DNA from: Casuarina equisetifolia
Taxonomy: Eukaryota > Streptophyta > Magnoliopsida > Fagales > Casuarinaceae
Assembly (NCBI GenBank): GCA_028551475.1
Contig: CM052358.1
Coordinates: 15,483,938 to 15,547,937, forward strand
Length of the DNA stretch: 64,000 nt
Direction: 5' to 3'
In this document: piece after piece, positions 43,888-54,836 of the stretch
Layout of the letters: each line of letters begins with the position of its first letter
Numbering within the stretch: the stretch's first letter is position 1
Position numbers and translations under genes: made by a program
The notes under the pieces: model-generated
The model's input: the letters and a program-made list of their open reading frames with translations, nothing else
Databases searched by the model: none
Told to the model about the DNA's origin: nothing

Positions 43888-46800
43888 ATGGCGACACTCT
43901 CTTACTCTTTCCATCCACTCGCTTCTCTCTCTGCTTCTTCTTCTTCTTCTTCAGCTCCAACAACATCTCTTAGCGCCTCTCATTCCCTTCCGCAACAACC
44001 CCCATCTAAGCCAGAAATCCCCGCACTGTCCGGCTGCTCTTCTAGACTACTCAAAGCCATTCGACCCACAAGGCTCTTCGTCCACCCTGTTTTGCTCTTC
44101 GCCGGCTTCGATAGCCCCTTGGATACACAAACTTTCATTGTCACTACCAGCGTCTTGGTCGCCATTGCTCTTTCTCTTACTCTTGGTCTCAAGGTATAAC
44201 TTTCTGTTCCTTTAACTTCTTTCAGTTCTGGGTTGTGTTTGATTCCGTGGAATTTGTTATTTTTCCCCGACATATCTCAAGCTGGTTACATCTACCTATC
44301 GAATAAAGACACACTCATTTACAAATGAGTTGTCGTATCTCAAAGAGAGTGTTCTTTGGAACAACTAGAGTCCCCCTTTTTTGGAGATTTCAGAGTTTAC
44401 ATTCTTGCATTGCAATGGATCTGATTGTTTTTGGTGGTTCTTTTCTATAAATCTTTTGTTGCAGGGAGACCCCGTGCCGTGTGAGCGGTGTGCCGGCAAT
44501 GGTAACTATTTCTCTGGACTTAAGTCTGTTTCATTGACATAGATTTTAGAAAGAAGTGATGAATGATGGTTTACAATTAGCTTGACTTGCTTGTTAGGCT
44601 CCCTTTTTTCTTTCTTCATCTCTGCGTCCGTGTAAACAGAAATGACTCTGCATTCTTTATAACTTGTGATATAGATTTATTTCCAATGCTGGTAAGAAAA
44701 AACTTTAAAAGGTAAGAAGACCAAAAAGAAGAAATAGTCAGGTGGCGGTAATTATTTAGACACCCTGCACAGATATATATATATATATATATATATACAA
44801 GGTATCTATTTCGTTATTCATCGTTTAATTTTTCTAATGAGTTATAAAAAGTATCAGTGATATTGGTAAATACTATGATTGACAACTACCGTCCTGGAAC
44901 TTAAGTTTGGGGATCCTTAAAAATTATGGAGTTAGGACCAGATGACTTTCGAGACGTTTACCCACCTTATACTTTGATGGATGCTTTGCATGGTTGACAC
45001 GATGGCTTACTTTAGGGTAAGAAGTCCACAGTGATATACATTTCGTATTCAATCGTGAAGAATTTTGTTATAGAAGGAAGAAAGAGGACTATAAGCTGTG
45101 ATAATACTCCGATTCCACAAGCAGCACTACTGTTGCTATAGAGAAAATTTGATATTTAGGCAGATGAGAATGGCATAGAGCTAAGGAATACTTGTTATCA
45201 AATGGACAGAGCAACCTCAATTTGAGATACATAACCAGACTATTTCTCAATATTCTTGACTATGTCTCGAAACTGCATGTTAGTCCAATTCATTGGAGAT
45301 ATTTGATAAAGAGAAAAGAAAACGCATTTTAGCTTGTGAAATGTGGGGCAATTCTTTTCAATTTTCTTCATCTTTATACCTCTTTTGTGCAATTTTTGTC
45401 ATGAGCCATTTCTATGTACTTGACATGCCTGCCAAAAAGTTTTGACTATGGATTAGTAAACTACATATTTGTTGGGAGAATTCAACAAAGTCGCATCATC
45501 CACATAGAGATTGAACACACAAATATAAGAACGCACACACCCAAGCACAACAGATTTAAGAGGTTCGGAACATCATAATGTCCTACGTCCCCTGTAGTCT
45601 CTTCTCATTAGATTTTCTCATACATTCCCTCTCCTCAAATAGGTATCTCATGGATTCTCTTATCAACTAAAATCCATGAGAGGGGCCTTCTTCAACAATT
45701 AGCCCCCCATGGGGACTCTCTCAATTTGCCCACTAGGTTTCTCTATACTTCTCCTATTTATAGAGAAACCCTGAAGGAATCCTAGTTGAATACTACTAGG
45801 AAAACTTACTTCCACATAAGGATAAGAATCCTACTCCAACACTACTAGGAATAAGGATAAGAATCCTAATCCAACACTACTAGGAAATTCACTACATCTA
45901 GAAGATATTTTTTAGTTCCACAATTACATAAAGACCCCTGATTGTAATGACAACCATACCCTTTAACTTAATTGTTCTACCAATCCTAACAATATTTGAC
46001 CTGCTAAAAAATATGGAATGCATTTAGTATATTGTTGCTTGAGCCACTGGTACTTCTGGATTGTGGTTTGCTGTTTTGTATTTAAATTTTCAATTCCTGA
46101 CCTGCGAAAAGAGAGTGAAAGAAGTGCCACTTCCTGTTCTGGAGTTTGTAGTTGGATTATCGTTGTGGTGGGTTTTGGCTGGTGGGGGGGGGGGGGGGGG
46201 GGGGGGGGGGGAAGGAGAAGAACTGGAGAGAAGGAAGTGGGCATGTCAAACGGTCAGTCCAAATTTTGAGTAGTTAGTCATATCGAAATGAAGTTAGGAA
46301 TTTATCAGAAATGTTTAGAGTACACAGTGGACTGATAAGTTTCCTTTTGTTGGTTATTTCTTAAATACTCTACGGGTGTGGATTTTAAAGCACTCAACCT
46401 TTTCCGCACGTGTAGGAGCCAACCAAAAGACACTATTTTGTGGTTTTCATTTTTCTTTTCCAACAGATGTATAGATTGCATACAATTTGCAGAAACAGAA
46501 TACATTAACGTACAATTGGTGCTTATTGAAAAATTTTATTCAACCTGTTGGCCAATTGTTGTCATAATTCTTCTCCTAAGTGCATTTTCTTCTGCTTGTT
46601 GTTGAGTTTGAAGTGATTCATCCCTTGTCATCCCTTTTTGTTTTAAACTGACCCATGAATTGTCTGCTTGGTGTTCAACGAGACTAGTAAAAGCACTTTT
46701 TGATGGGCAGGTGGCACAAAATGTGTGTTCTGTAACGATGGTAAGATGAAGCAAGAGATGGGCTTGGTTGATTGCAAGGTGTGCAAAGGAGCAGGTATTA

Positions 46801-47267
46801 CTGTATAATGCTGGATACTTATTACAAAGTTGAAACATTGGAACTTTTGCAAACATAATGTCAATTATTCTTCCCCATCCGAGTTCCCTGCCTATTTGGA
46901 TGAGTTAGTGGGATATGTTACAGTGAGCATTTTGATGTAGTTTTTGGTAATAACTTGAGCATTTTAGGACCTAAAAAAGTGTTGAAGGCCTTCAGCTTTA
47001 ATGACCAACTTTTGCATTCGGATGAAATGTGAAGCCCCACGGAATGATCTGCTCCCATACAAGTGAATAGAAAGCACGCAGATTGATGTTAATTGTTGCC
47101 TTAAGCTCGAAATTCTGTGCCCTTAAAATTGCATCATATTTCACAATGTTGAATTTATTTTATTTCAACTTCTCTTTACTTTTCTCCTCAACCAGATTAA
47201 TTGTCTCTCTGTAGGATTGATATTATGCAAGAAATGCGGAGGTTCTGGATATTCTAGACGGCTATGA
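43888..47267 (+). CDS. LQY1: LQY1-like thylakoid zinc-finger protein (159 aa, four exons)
   Basis: Exons 43888-44193, 44465-44501, 46711-46794 and 47215-47267 join in frame to 159 residues. The N-terminal 45 or so residues are Ser/Thr/Ala-rich with few acidic residues, a typical chloroplast transit peptide. A single hydrophobic segment ([19 protein letters not shown], about residues 83-101) is the membrane span. The C-terminal part has four cysteine pairs as in DnaJ-type zinc fingers: [24 protein letters not shown] and CKKCGGSG, then the end YSRRL. There is no J-domain. Length and layout match Arabidopsis LQY1 (At1g75690), a thylakoid protein with disulphide-isomerase activity that helps repair photosystem II under high light. 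The second intron (44502-46710) carries a solo LTR, an AT microsatellite and a 28-G run. Confidence 0.88.
44771..44797. repeat. (AT)n microsatellite in LQY1 intron 2
   Basis: About thirteen AT units in the long second intron of the LQY1-like gene. Confidence 0.9.
45470..45991 (+). mobile_element. Solo LTR of an LTR retrotransposon, within LQY1 intron 2
   Basis: The 522-bp unit begins TGTTGGGA and ends TCCTAACA, a near-perfect terminal inverted pair with TG...CA ends. It is flanked on both sides by the same five bases, ATATT (45465-45469 and 45992-45996), the target-site duplication. A TATA-like CTATTTATAGAG lies near 45747 in plus orientation, and the phrase AGAGGTTCGGAAC with CCTACGTCCCC is common in plant LTRs. 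No internal coding region or second LTR is present, so an LTR-to-LTR exchange removed the rest. Superfamily is not decidable from the LTR alone; orientation is inferred from the TATA-like site. Confidence 0.85.
46184..46211. repeat. Poly(G) run of 28 in LQY1 intron 2
   Basis: Twenty-eight consecutive G in the transcribed strand orientation of the LQY1-like gene, about 500 bp before exon 3. The length may be uncertain for technical reasons. Confidence 0.85.
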
Positions 47268-48325
47268 AATTGGTCTGAGATTATTTTATTTGCTCTCATC
47301 CGTCCCCATATTTTCAACCTGTGAGATTTTTCCCAGGCTTTTAACCTTTTTTTCTTGTGCAGATGCTTCTTCTTCTTCTTCTTCTTCTTCTTCTTCTTCT
47401 TCTTCTCTCTCTCTCTCTCTTGAATCCCGTGCCTGTTTTTTGTTTATTTCCCCTGGTCCTAACTTATTAAAAATTAGAGACAAAGTGAGGGAGTGAAAAT
47501 TTGTAAATTTTGATGTACATCTTCTAAGTAGAATTTCTTGGCTGAGTATACTTCTATCTTAATTGCTACCATAACATTCTTATTATAAAATATTCGGAGA
47601 ACTATAGAAGATGACTGCCGCCCGCCACACCCGGAAACGGCGGTGTTCTCCAAAACAGAGGCAAACGAGATTACAAAGTGCATATATATTCTTGTTTTTT
47701 TAGTTGTCTTCACTTAAATTACTTAATAGCTATCCTCTGAAGCTTCTTCTAACATAAAACGGATTGTAAAGTAAGATAATTGCCGAATGGGAATCAGAAA
47801 AGAAGCATGTATTATTAGTAGAACAGCAAACGGGTATCTTATATTGACAATTCAGAATTCTTTTTGCATAAACGAACCACAAACTTATGATTTGACAAAC
47901 ATGTCCTAGTGAACGAGACTTCTCCGCTAGAAACTTCAATAAAATAGGCTTCTGATTCAATACCAAACGTTTGTAGTTATATTGCCAGTATTATTGCCTG
48001 TCACATGAATGACTGCACCAATAACTACATGTGTTCTGCGTGTCGCTTTGCACTTCTGGCTTCTCTTCTATTGATTTCTCATCCACTGCAGTCCTACCAT
48101 TCTTTCTAGAATTGTTACGTGAAGTTGGACTGGCAGTGTTTGGTGTTTCTGCAGACCAAAAACAAAGAATTTCAAAATCGAGACTCTTTTTCTTTTTGGG
48201 CAATGATACGAAGATAAGTTTATTTGATTTTGCTCGACCAAAAATTGTGAGATTGTCTTCTAGAGTGGTGAGGCCGACTAAGCTCATTATTTATAAGTTA
48301 GCATATCAAGTTCTTGAGTCAAGCT
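47268..48325. other. LQY1 3' side and spacer
   Basis: Starts with the probable LQY1 3' UTR and then a compound (TTC)n(TC)n microsatellite (47365-47421). Open stretches on both strands near 48000-48375 have no recognisable motifs. Confidence 0.5.
47365..47421. repeat. Compound (TTC)n(TC)n microsatellite
   Basis: About fourteen TTC units followed by about nine TC units, roughly 100 bp past the LQY1 stop codon and therefore probably in the 3' UTR or just beyond. Confidence 0.9.
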
Positions 48326-48491
48326 TGTCAAAGAAGTATCAATTGCACAAATTTCTATTGAGTCCCACATGGTAAAAGAAATATAAAGTTGAAGAGTAAT
48401 TTATAAAGAGATAATTTCCTTCACTTAATGACTCAAGGGTTTTAAGTTGAATATAAATAATTCTTTGTAAAATCTGACATGGTATCAAAAC
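48326..48491 (+). mobile_element. Short TRIM-like LTR with adjacent primer-binding site
   Basis: A unit of about 154 bp (48326-48479) begins TGTC and ends TGACA. It contains the phrase GAGTCCCACATGG, typical of short plant LTRs, and is followed at once by TGGTATCAAAAC (48480-48491), close to the complement of initiator methionine tRNA used as primer-binding site. No second LTR was found downstream and no coding remains are visible. Small size suggests a TRIM-type fossil; boundaries are approximate. Confidence 0.5.
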
Positions 48492-51400
48492 TTAGGTTTT
48501 TCTTTAATCTAATATTTATCTCAGGTTTCTTCTTTGCACCCTTATAAAATTACTATTTGGTACCACTGATAGTCAATACTCATCCATTACGGTGAGAAAG
48601 CACTTTAATGGTATGAATTGTTCTACGTCATCAAGACACGAGCAATTCTTCACAAACCTTTGGACACGAGCAACACTTCAGCCTTCAGCCTGATGCAGTT
48701 AAAAGGGCGAAAGGTTAAGCCGAAGCCTACAATCAGCAACTTCAACCTCAACTTGAATGACGCGGGTTAAGTGCTTCGGTAGTTCTCTAAAAATGCTAGC
48801 TTTTTTCTGTTTGTAGCGTTTCCAGAATAAAGTCGTAAATGACGACAGCCAAGGTAGTCGTTGCTTGATATGTGTTAGTTAACATTATGTCCGTACTTTG
48901 CTAAACACTTTGGGTTAGGCTAAAATATAGCAACTTGAAAGCTTGCCAGAAGAGAAGACAAGCAGAGGAATATTTTCCTTCAATCCCAGGATCTTGAAGG
49001 TTGGATGATTATTAGGTGATGTTGGAAGATAACTCAAGAAGAACTTAAGAGCTGAAATCTTAATTTAGTTCTGATTTTGGAGCAAACATCCTACAATATT
49101 GAGCTAAATACCTTAATTTAGTCCCGTATTAACGATGTACATGACTAATGTGTGTGTCTTGCATATTTATGATGTTCATCCTTTTCTTCCCTCCTGTGTT
49201 TTCTAAGCCTTATATGGGGGACACCATCACGGGATGATATGTTACTCATTCTCTTTCTTTATATAGGATTTTGTATTTACTCGGAAAAGACAGCGAAGAT
49301 GTAAGTGCAGTGAGGATCTTACGAGGTTGTATGGTCAATTGGAAAATTGTGGAAATTGAGCTCTTTATAAGAACTAATCAATCGATCTCTTTTTGGTTTG
49401 TACCACGGACTTTCTAATCTATTTGTCGAGTAAGACTATTAGACCATTATGTAAAATGTTTGGATGGAACTATGAAGTGGCTTCTACCGTACAAAGATGC
49501 AGTTTGGTTCGGTATAAGAGTTTATCTCAATGGAAAAAAGAATTCAAAGGATTGGCAAACTTATGTACACAAATTACACAAACTACTTGGTCGAATGAGT
49601 TTTATAAAGGTATTTTTAATTTGAATGAAAAGCGCTTTTTTTGGGATCATTTTGCCTTGTTATTTCCTTCAATTGAGGGAAGAATGCATAGAGAATAAGA
49701 AATGCACCTAAAGATACTGAAAAATTGGATTATATAGCAGCTTAAAATGGTCTTGAATGAGCCAGAACAACAAGGTCAATCGAGGTTTCAACACAATTCT
49801 TTTACTCAAAATAACCTTTTTTTTCTTTTTATATATTATTAAACTTCTGCATTTTTTGGGTGTTAAACATAAGATCTTTTAGTTTCAGATAGTGCTTGCT
49901 CACCACTAAACTAAGTACTTGTTGATTTTATTTTTTGCAACAATACATGACATCTAGGTAGACTTTTAGAACTACCTTTGTATGATCTACTTTTAAAGAA
50001 TTGGCAAATGGTAACCTTTTTGAACTCCTTGCTGTGGTTGCGTGTAGCAATAAGGATATGGAACAGAATTTTGTTCACGAGCATCACAGGTGCCAGAAGC
50101 TTGTTATATTGTTAATAATTTCTAGGGTATACTTCTAAGAAGCTGTAAAGGAATAATAGCTATCAGAATGGCTAGAATGCTTTTCATGATATGCTAATGT
50201 GTCATTCTGGTTGTAGGAAATGTAAAGAATGGATCAAAAGAGAAAAACTCCTATTACTTGTTTTAGAAATATACTCCAAAATTACACTAATATAACTTAG
50301 TTTAGATATGCTCAAACATTGAAATGACTTGTATAATTTGTCATAGAATATTGTGGATACTTTAGTTTCTACTCTAAAAATTAGAGTTTCTTCTTATATG
50401 GAGTTTTTTGACATTTTGGTAGTAAAATACCAGTGGTGGTAGTTGTGGGATTAGAATCACTTGAATTAATTTTTGTGTACGTCTTAGTTGATTTTTATTT
50501 CTGCATTTCATACATATATAATTTTTTTTTAAACTGATTTACTTGTTTATTCTTGTGTATTCTTGTGTCCTATGAAAGTTCTTTCGAACTCTTGCATAAA
50601 TGGCAAGAACAATATATAAAGCTTACTTTGGATTTTTCATCCTCAAGTTTAAATCCTTGGATTAATGCATGATCTACATTTGAGAAACAACGAGCAAAGC
50701 ATTAGCGCAGGCATGGATGACAAGGTTCACCTGTTATTACATGCCGAGTAACAGTTCATGAACAAAACTTTTGTAAATCAATGTTGCTTGGGAATTCCTT
50801 AGCTGATAAAAGATAACTCACCTCGCAATCGTTTTCCTGCAGAGAAAAACTTGTCTCCTTGTATTTACTTCTGGTTTCATTTGATTAATCCGAATTCGTG
50901 CTAAAGATTGGCATTTTTTTGGAATTTGTGATGACAAAAAATTTGCAACTGCCTTGTACAAGAAATTGCTCCGAAAGCCTTTTGTGAATTCTAGTTTAAA
51001 AACTTATATTGCTACGTTTTTAAAATATGTAGTAGCTCTCAAATTATATTTCTAAAGAGTTACTAATAATTAATATACATAGCTGTGAGAATACTTTCTA
51101 GAGGAATAATTGTCTAATGCTCTAAAGGGTCTTAATGTGAAAAATAAGCAGAGTTCTTCTTCTGATAATGAAATATGGATTTCAGTGATGTGACAATTAA
51201 ACTATCTCATCGTATTTCTTATTCGGCCTTTTTGCCGAAGAGCTACTTGATGATCTTATTTTGCAACCGAGCAAAGGTTGATTGTATCACTTATGATTAA
51301 ACTTTTCTATAGTGATTTTGTCTTTGGTACATATGGTATGGTTAGCATGACTAAAGATATACAAGAAGTGATTTTATGGTATTACATTGAATGTAGGTAG

Positions 51401-53533
51401 TTAGCAATTTTCTTTTTCGTTTACAGGTAGATGAAAAGTGTCTTGTCAAACCTATTTAACATCTAGCCAATTGTCAAAATTAAAATTCGGTGCTTCTTTA
51501 TCAAGTGTTAAAACTTATTAGGATAGGAGACAATATTCTGGGACAGGTATTGCTACAATCATATAAATAATTTCTTGGAATATAATTTTGCGGCTAATGT
51601 GCATTGACAAAGGTAAAATTATAGTTTTCGAAGTAGAAATAAAAAAAGATGGCAGTATGCTGAACCAACTAAACAAAATTGATAAACAAGCTAGACATGT
51701 ATCTAAAAGAGATTTCAAATTTGACCCCAATTCTTTCAGAATTAATGATTAAAACAAAATTACTAAAATATTGCAATTAAGAAAGCATGGGCTCCACTCA
51801 AGCACAAAAGTAAATAAACAATACGAATTGGTACGTAATTAACACTAAGTCGTAAACATTCCATAAAATTTGTCCACACCTCTAATTTTGGAAGGAAAAA
51901 GTAGATATAAAAATGAATAAACGAAAATGGTCTTATGAATTTGAAATGAGACAATATTTTCATAACTCATTCATTAGTAGATGTTTTTCTTTCTTTTCAG
52001 ATTATGTAGTATACCTATAAACTTCAATCTGAGATAATGGAATATTGAGTTTTTAGTCTTGAAGATTAATTATATAAGTTTGGTCATATAAAAGAATGGA
52101 GTTACTAATAATTTATCTCTGGAAATAAAGATATGTAACGATAAGGACAATAGAATGAAGCTTGATATGTAAGTTATCCTTTATTATATCAATTATTAAA
52201 AGGAAATAGGTTGTGGAGAGAATTGACTTTGTTATTCATATTTCAATTTTTTGTGAATTGTGTTTTCTCTGATGTTTAGCTCTATAAGCGACACATAAAA
52301 CCATCATAGTTAGCTTTTTTTTTTTTTTTTTTCTTCTTTTTCTTTTTTGTCTAAAATTACACAAAGGATGTGACCAAAACTCAAACTTTAAGTTGTTAAA
52401 TTAAGTACCTAAGAAATTGGGCTATAATGTGAAGAGCCCATCAAGGTTTAAGAATAGTTTGCTTTTTAAATACAACACATGGAGTAAGATAAATGTCTGT
52501 TCCAAGAGTTGTAGCATGTAAGTATGATCTGTATCATCTTTTACCGGATGTGAACATACTCGAACCACCTTTGGGTAAACGTCAAGTTTAGTTCTCTAAA
52601 AGAAGCGAGTTTTATTCTAGGCTCTGAGCTTAACTTCTTGTGTCAATTTATGAAAACCAAACAACCATCTTAACAAGGTTTATGTATTATCTTGTGTGTT
52701 AAGGCTTTCAGGCATGTTTAATGAGGTTTAGATAATTATAAGTCACCTTAGGCTTAAAATTATTGTCGCAATTGGAAGCCTTGATTGGTGTTTGGGCACA
52801 CCACTGAGGATTGGCCAGACTATGATTTGTGATTTCGAGACCTTAGCAATAATCAACAAGAAACAAAGATAAATCCACATCAGGATGAAAACGGTACATA
52901 TGCATCAAAAGAAAAACAACACCTAATTCATTACACGAAATTTAGGATTCTTCCCCTTCCCCGATTTCCCCCTTTTCACATATGGGTTCTTATGACTATT
53001 TCGCCCTCACGGGCCTTACCACTACTACCTAGGCGGATTAACCAAGGCCTAAAAACTCAATAAATAAGGTCCTAAAAGCCCACATACTACAACCCAATTA
53101 AAAGACATAAAGCCATAACATGAATAAGATATAGAGGAGGGAATTCCTTATAGCTTCTGGAAGCATGCGACACTTATGCAGTCTCATGAAAGGTTAATTT
53201 CTATGTTTTATGTTATTGGACTTGTTTTCGGTTTTAATATCTGTCCTTATTTATTGTAAGTAGATCTTGTAGGCTAGTTTAAGTCCTATCTTATGTAAAC
53301 TTACAATATATCAATATTACGTCCAACATTGGTATAATTAATAAAATTTGTTTGGCACCACCCTATCTTTTCATAAAATAAAATAAAAAAAGAAAGAAAG
53401 AAAAAAGAAAAAGAAAACAACAATAAGCATCTTAACAAGTGGAAGTCAAGTGGATGTAGTATTACGCAGGGGAGACTAAAATCCTGTTAAATTTAGGAAC
53501 ATAGTGTTTAACCTGATTTAGCAACTTGTACAT
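48492..53533. other. Gene-poor region between LQY1 and the carboxylesterase
   Basis: AT-rich sequence with poly(T) and poly(A) tracts. One 101-codon open frame at 49393-49698 has no motif I recognise and no support from splice sites or composition. Nothing else is supportable. Confidence 0.5.
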
Positions 53534-53571
53534 AAAACCAAAACCAAAGCCAAAACCAAAACCAAAACCGA
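53534..53571. repeat. (CCAAAA)n short tandem repeat
   Basis: Six to seven imperfect CCAAAA/CCAAAG units about 180 bp before the preferred start codon of the carboxylesterase. In frame they would read as alternating Lys-Pro, but this stretch is more likely leader or promoter. Confidence 0.8.
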
Positions 53572-53750
53572 AGTTGCATGACAACTTCTTCTTGGATGTC
53601 TTATTTAACCAACCAACACCTACAATGGAACAGAAAGAAGATCCCCACGCGACATGCCAAATACCAACCACTCTCTTATCGCGTTCTTCCTCCTTTTCCT
53701 TTCTTAAACTCTCCATTCCTCCTCTGCACAAACACGCAAACAACGGAGCA

Positions 53751-54836
53751 ATGTCCAGCACCGGTGCTTCTGCCACTGCTACTCCAGCCCACCTGGTTGA
53801 CGAATGCCGAGGTGTCCTCCATGTCTACAGCGACGGTTCCATAGTCCGCTCTTCCAAACCAAGCTTCGACGTGCCCGTCCACGATGACGGCTCCGTTCTT
53901 TGGAAGGATGTCGTTTTTGACGCCGTTCACAACCTTCAGCTCCGACTCTACAAGCCCGCGGCATCCTCACTCTCTCCCGGCTCCAAGCTCCCTGTATTTT
54001 ACTACATCCATGGCGGAGGCTTTTGTATTGGCTCGCGCGCGTGGCCCAACTGTCAGAACTACTGTTTCCGCCTCGCTTCGGAGCTTCAGGCCGTGGTCGT
54101 GTCCCCGGACTATCGGCTGGCTCCGGAGAACCGCCTCCCGGCCGCTATCGAGGATGGTTTCATGGCTGTGAAGTGGCTTCAGGCACAAGCCCTGTCCGAC
54201 GAGCCGGACACATGGCTGACTGACGTGGCTGATTTTGGCAAGGTCTTCGTGTCGGGGGACTCTGCAGGCGGGAATATAGCTCACAATTTGGCGGTTCGAC
54301 TCGGCGCCGGTTCCCCCGATCTGGCTCCGGTTCGGGTGAGAGGCTATGTCTTGTTGGCACCGTTTTTCGGTGGCACCGTGAGGACCAAGTCGGAGGCTGA
54401 AGGACCGAAAGAAGCGTTTCTGAATTTAGAGCTCATTGACAGGTTCGTGTACCTTTCTATTTTCTTGTTAAGTGGCTTCTTATCTGAATATAAAACTGAG
54501 AAGCTTGGTTGTTACTCATAATTGGCTAGGTTTTGGAGACTCTCTATACCAATTAGAGATACGACTGATCACCCACTCGTAAATCCTTTCGCGCCGTTAA
54601 GCCAAAATCTTGAGCCGCTGAATTTTGAACCCATTCTAGTGGTGGTTGGAGGAAGTGATTTGCTGAAAGACAGAGCTGCAGATTATGCAAGGCGGCTAAA
54701 GAGCTGGGGGAAGAAGATCAAGTACATCGAGTTTGTAGGACAACAACACGGGTTCTTCACCATTGATCCTAATTCAGATGCAGCGAAGCAATTGATGCAA
54801 GAAATTAGACATTTCATTGCTGAAAATTCTGATTAG
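53751..54836 (+). CDS. CXE15: Carboxylesterase, CXE15-like (332 aa, two exons)
   Basis: Exons 53751-54442 and 54530-54836 join across an 87-bp GT-AG intron to 332 residues. This is a plant class I alpha/beta-hydrolase of the CXE (GID1-related) family. The oxyanion-hole motif HGGG starts at residue 87. The nucleophile is Ser171 in GDSAGG, and Asp274 (GGSDLLKDR) and His304 (QQHGFF) complete the triad, so it should be catalytically competent, unlike the gibberellin receptor GID1. The block RVRGYVLLAPFFGG, the FWRLS start of exon 2 and overall length fit CXE15, which in Arabidopsis hydrolyses strigolactones and so lowers branching-inhibiting hormone. The start at 53751 gives the usual N-terminus (HLVDECRGVLHVYSDGS). 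The same frame stays open upstream to ATGs at 53625 and 53526, which would add 42 or 75 residues. UBP12 and CXE15 are also near neighbours in Arabidopsis, supporting orthology. Confidence 0.88.

Noticed and set aside
46018-46273. Glycine-rich frames across the G28 run
   Set aside because: They are products of the homopolymer and lie inside the LQY1 intron.
49393-49698. A 101-codon plus-strand frame
   Set aside because: It reads as a mixed hydrophobic and aromatic protein but matches no family I know, and the surrounding DNA is intergenic in character.
53676-54360. Long antisense and alternative-frame open stretches over the carboxylesterase
   Set aside because: Shadows of a GC-richer real exon; the sense frame carries all catalytic motifs.
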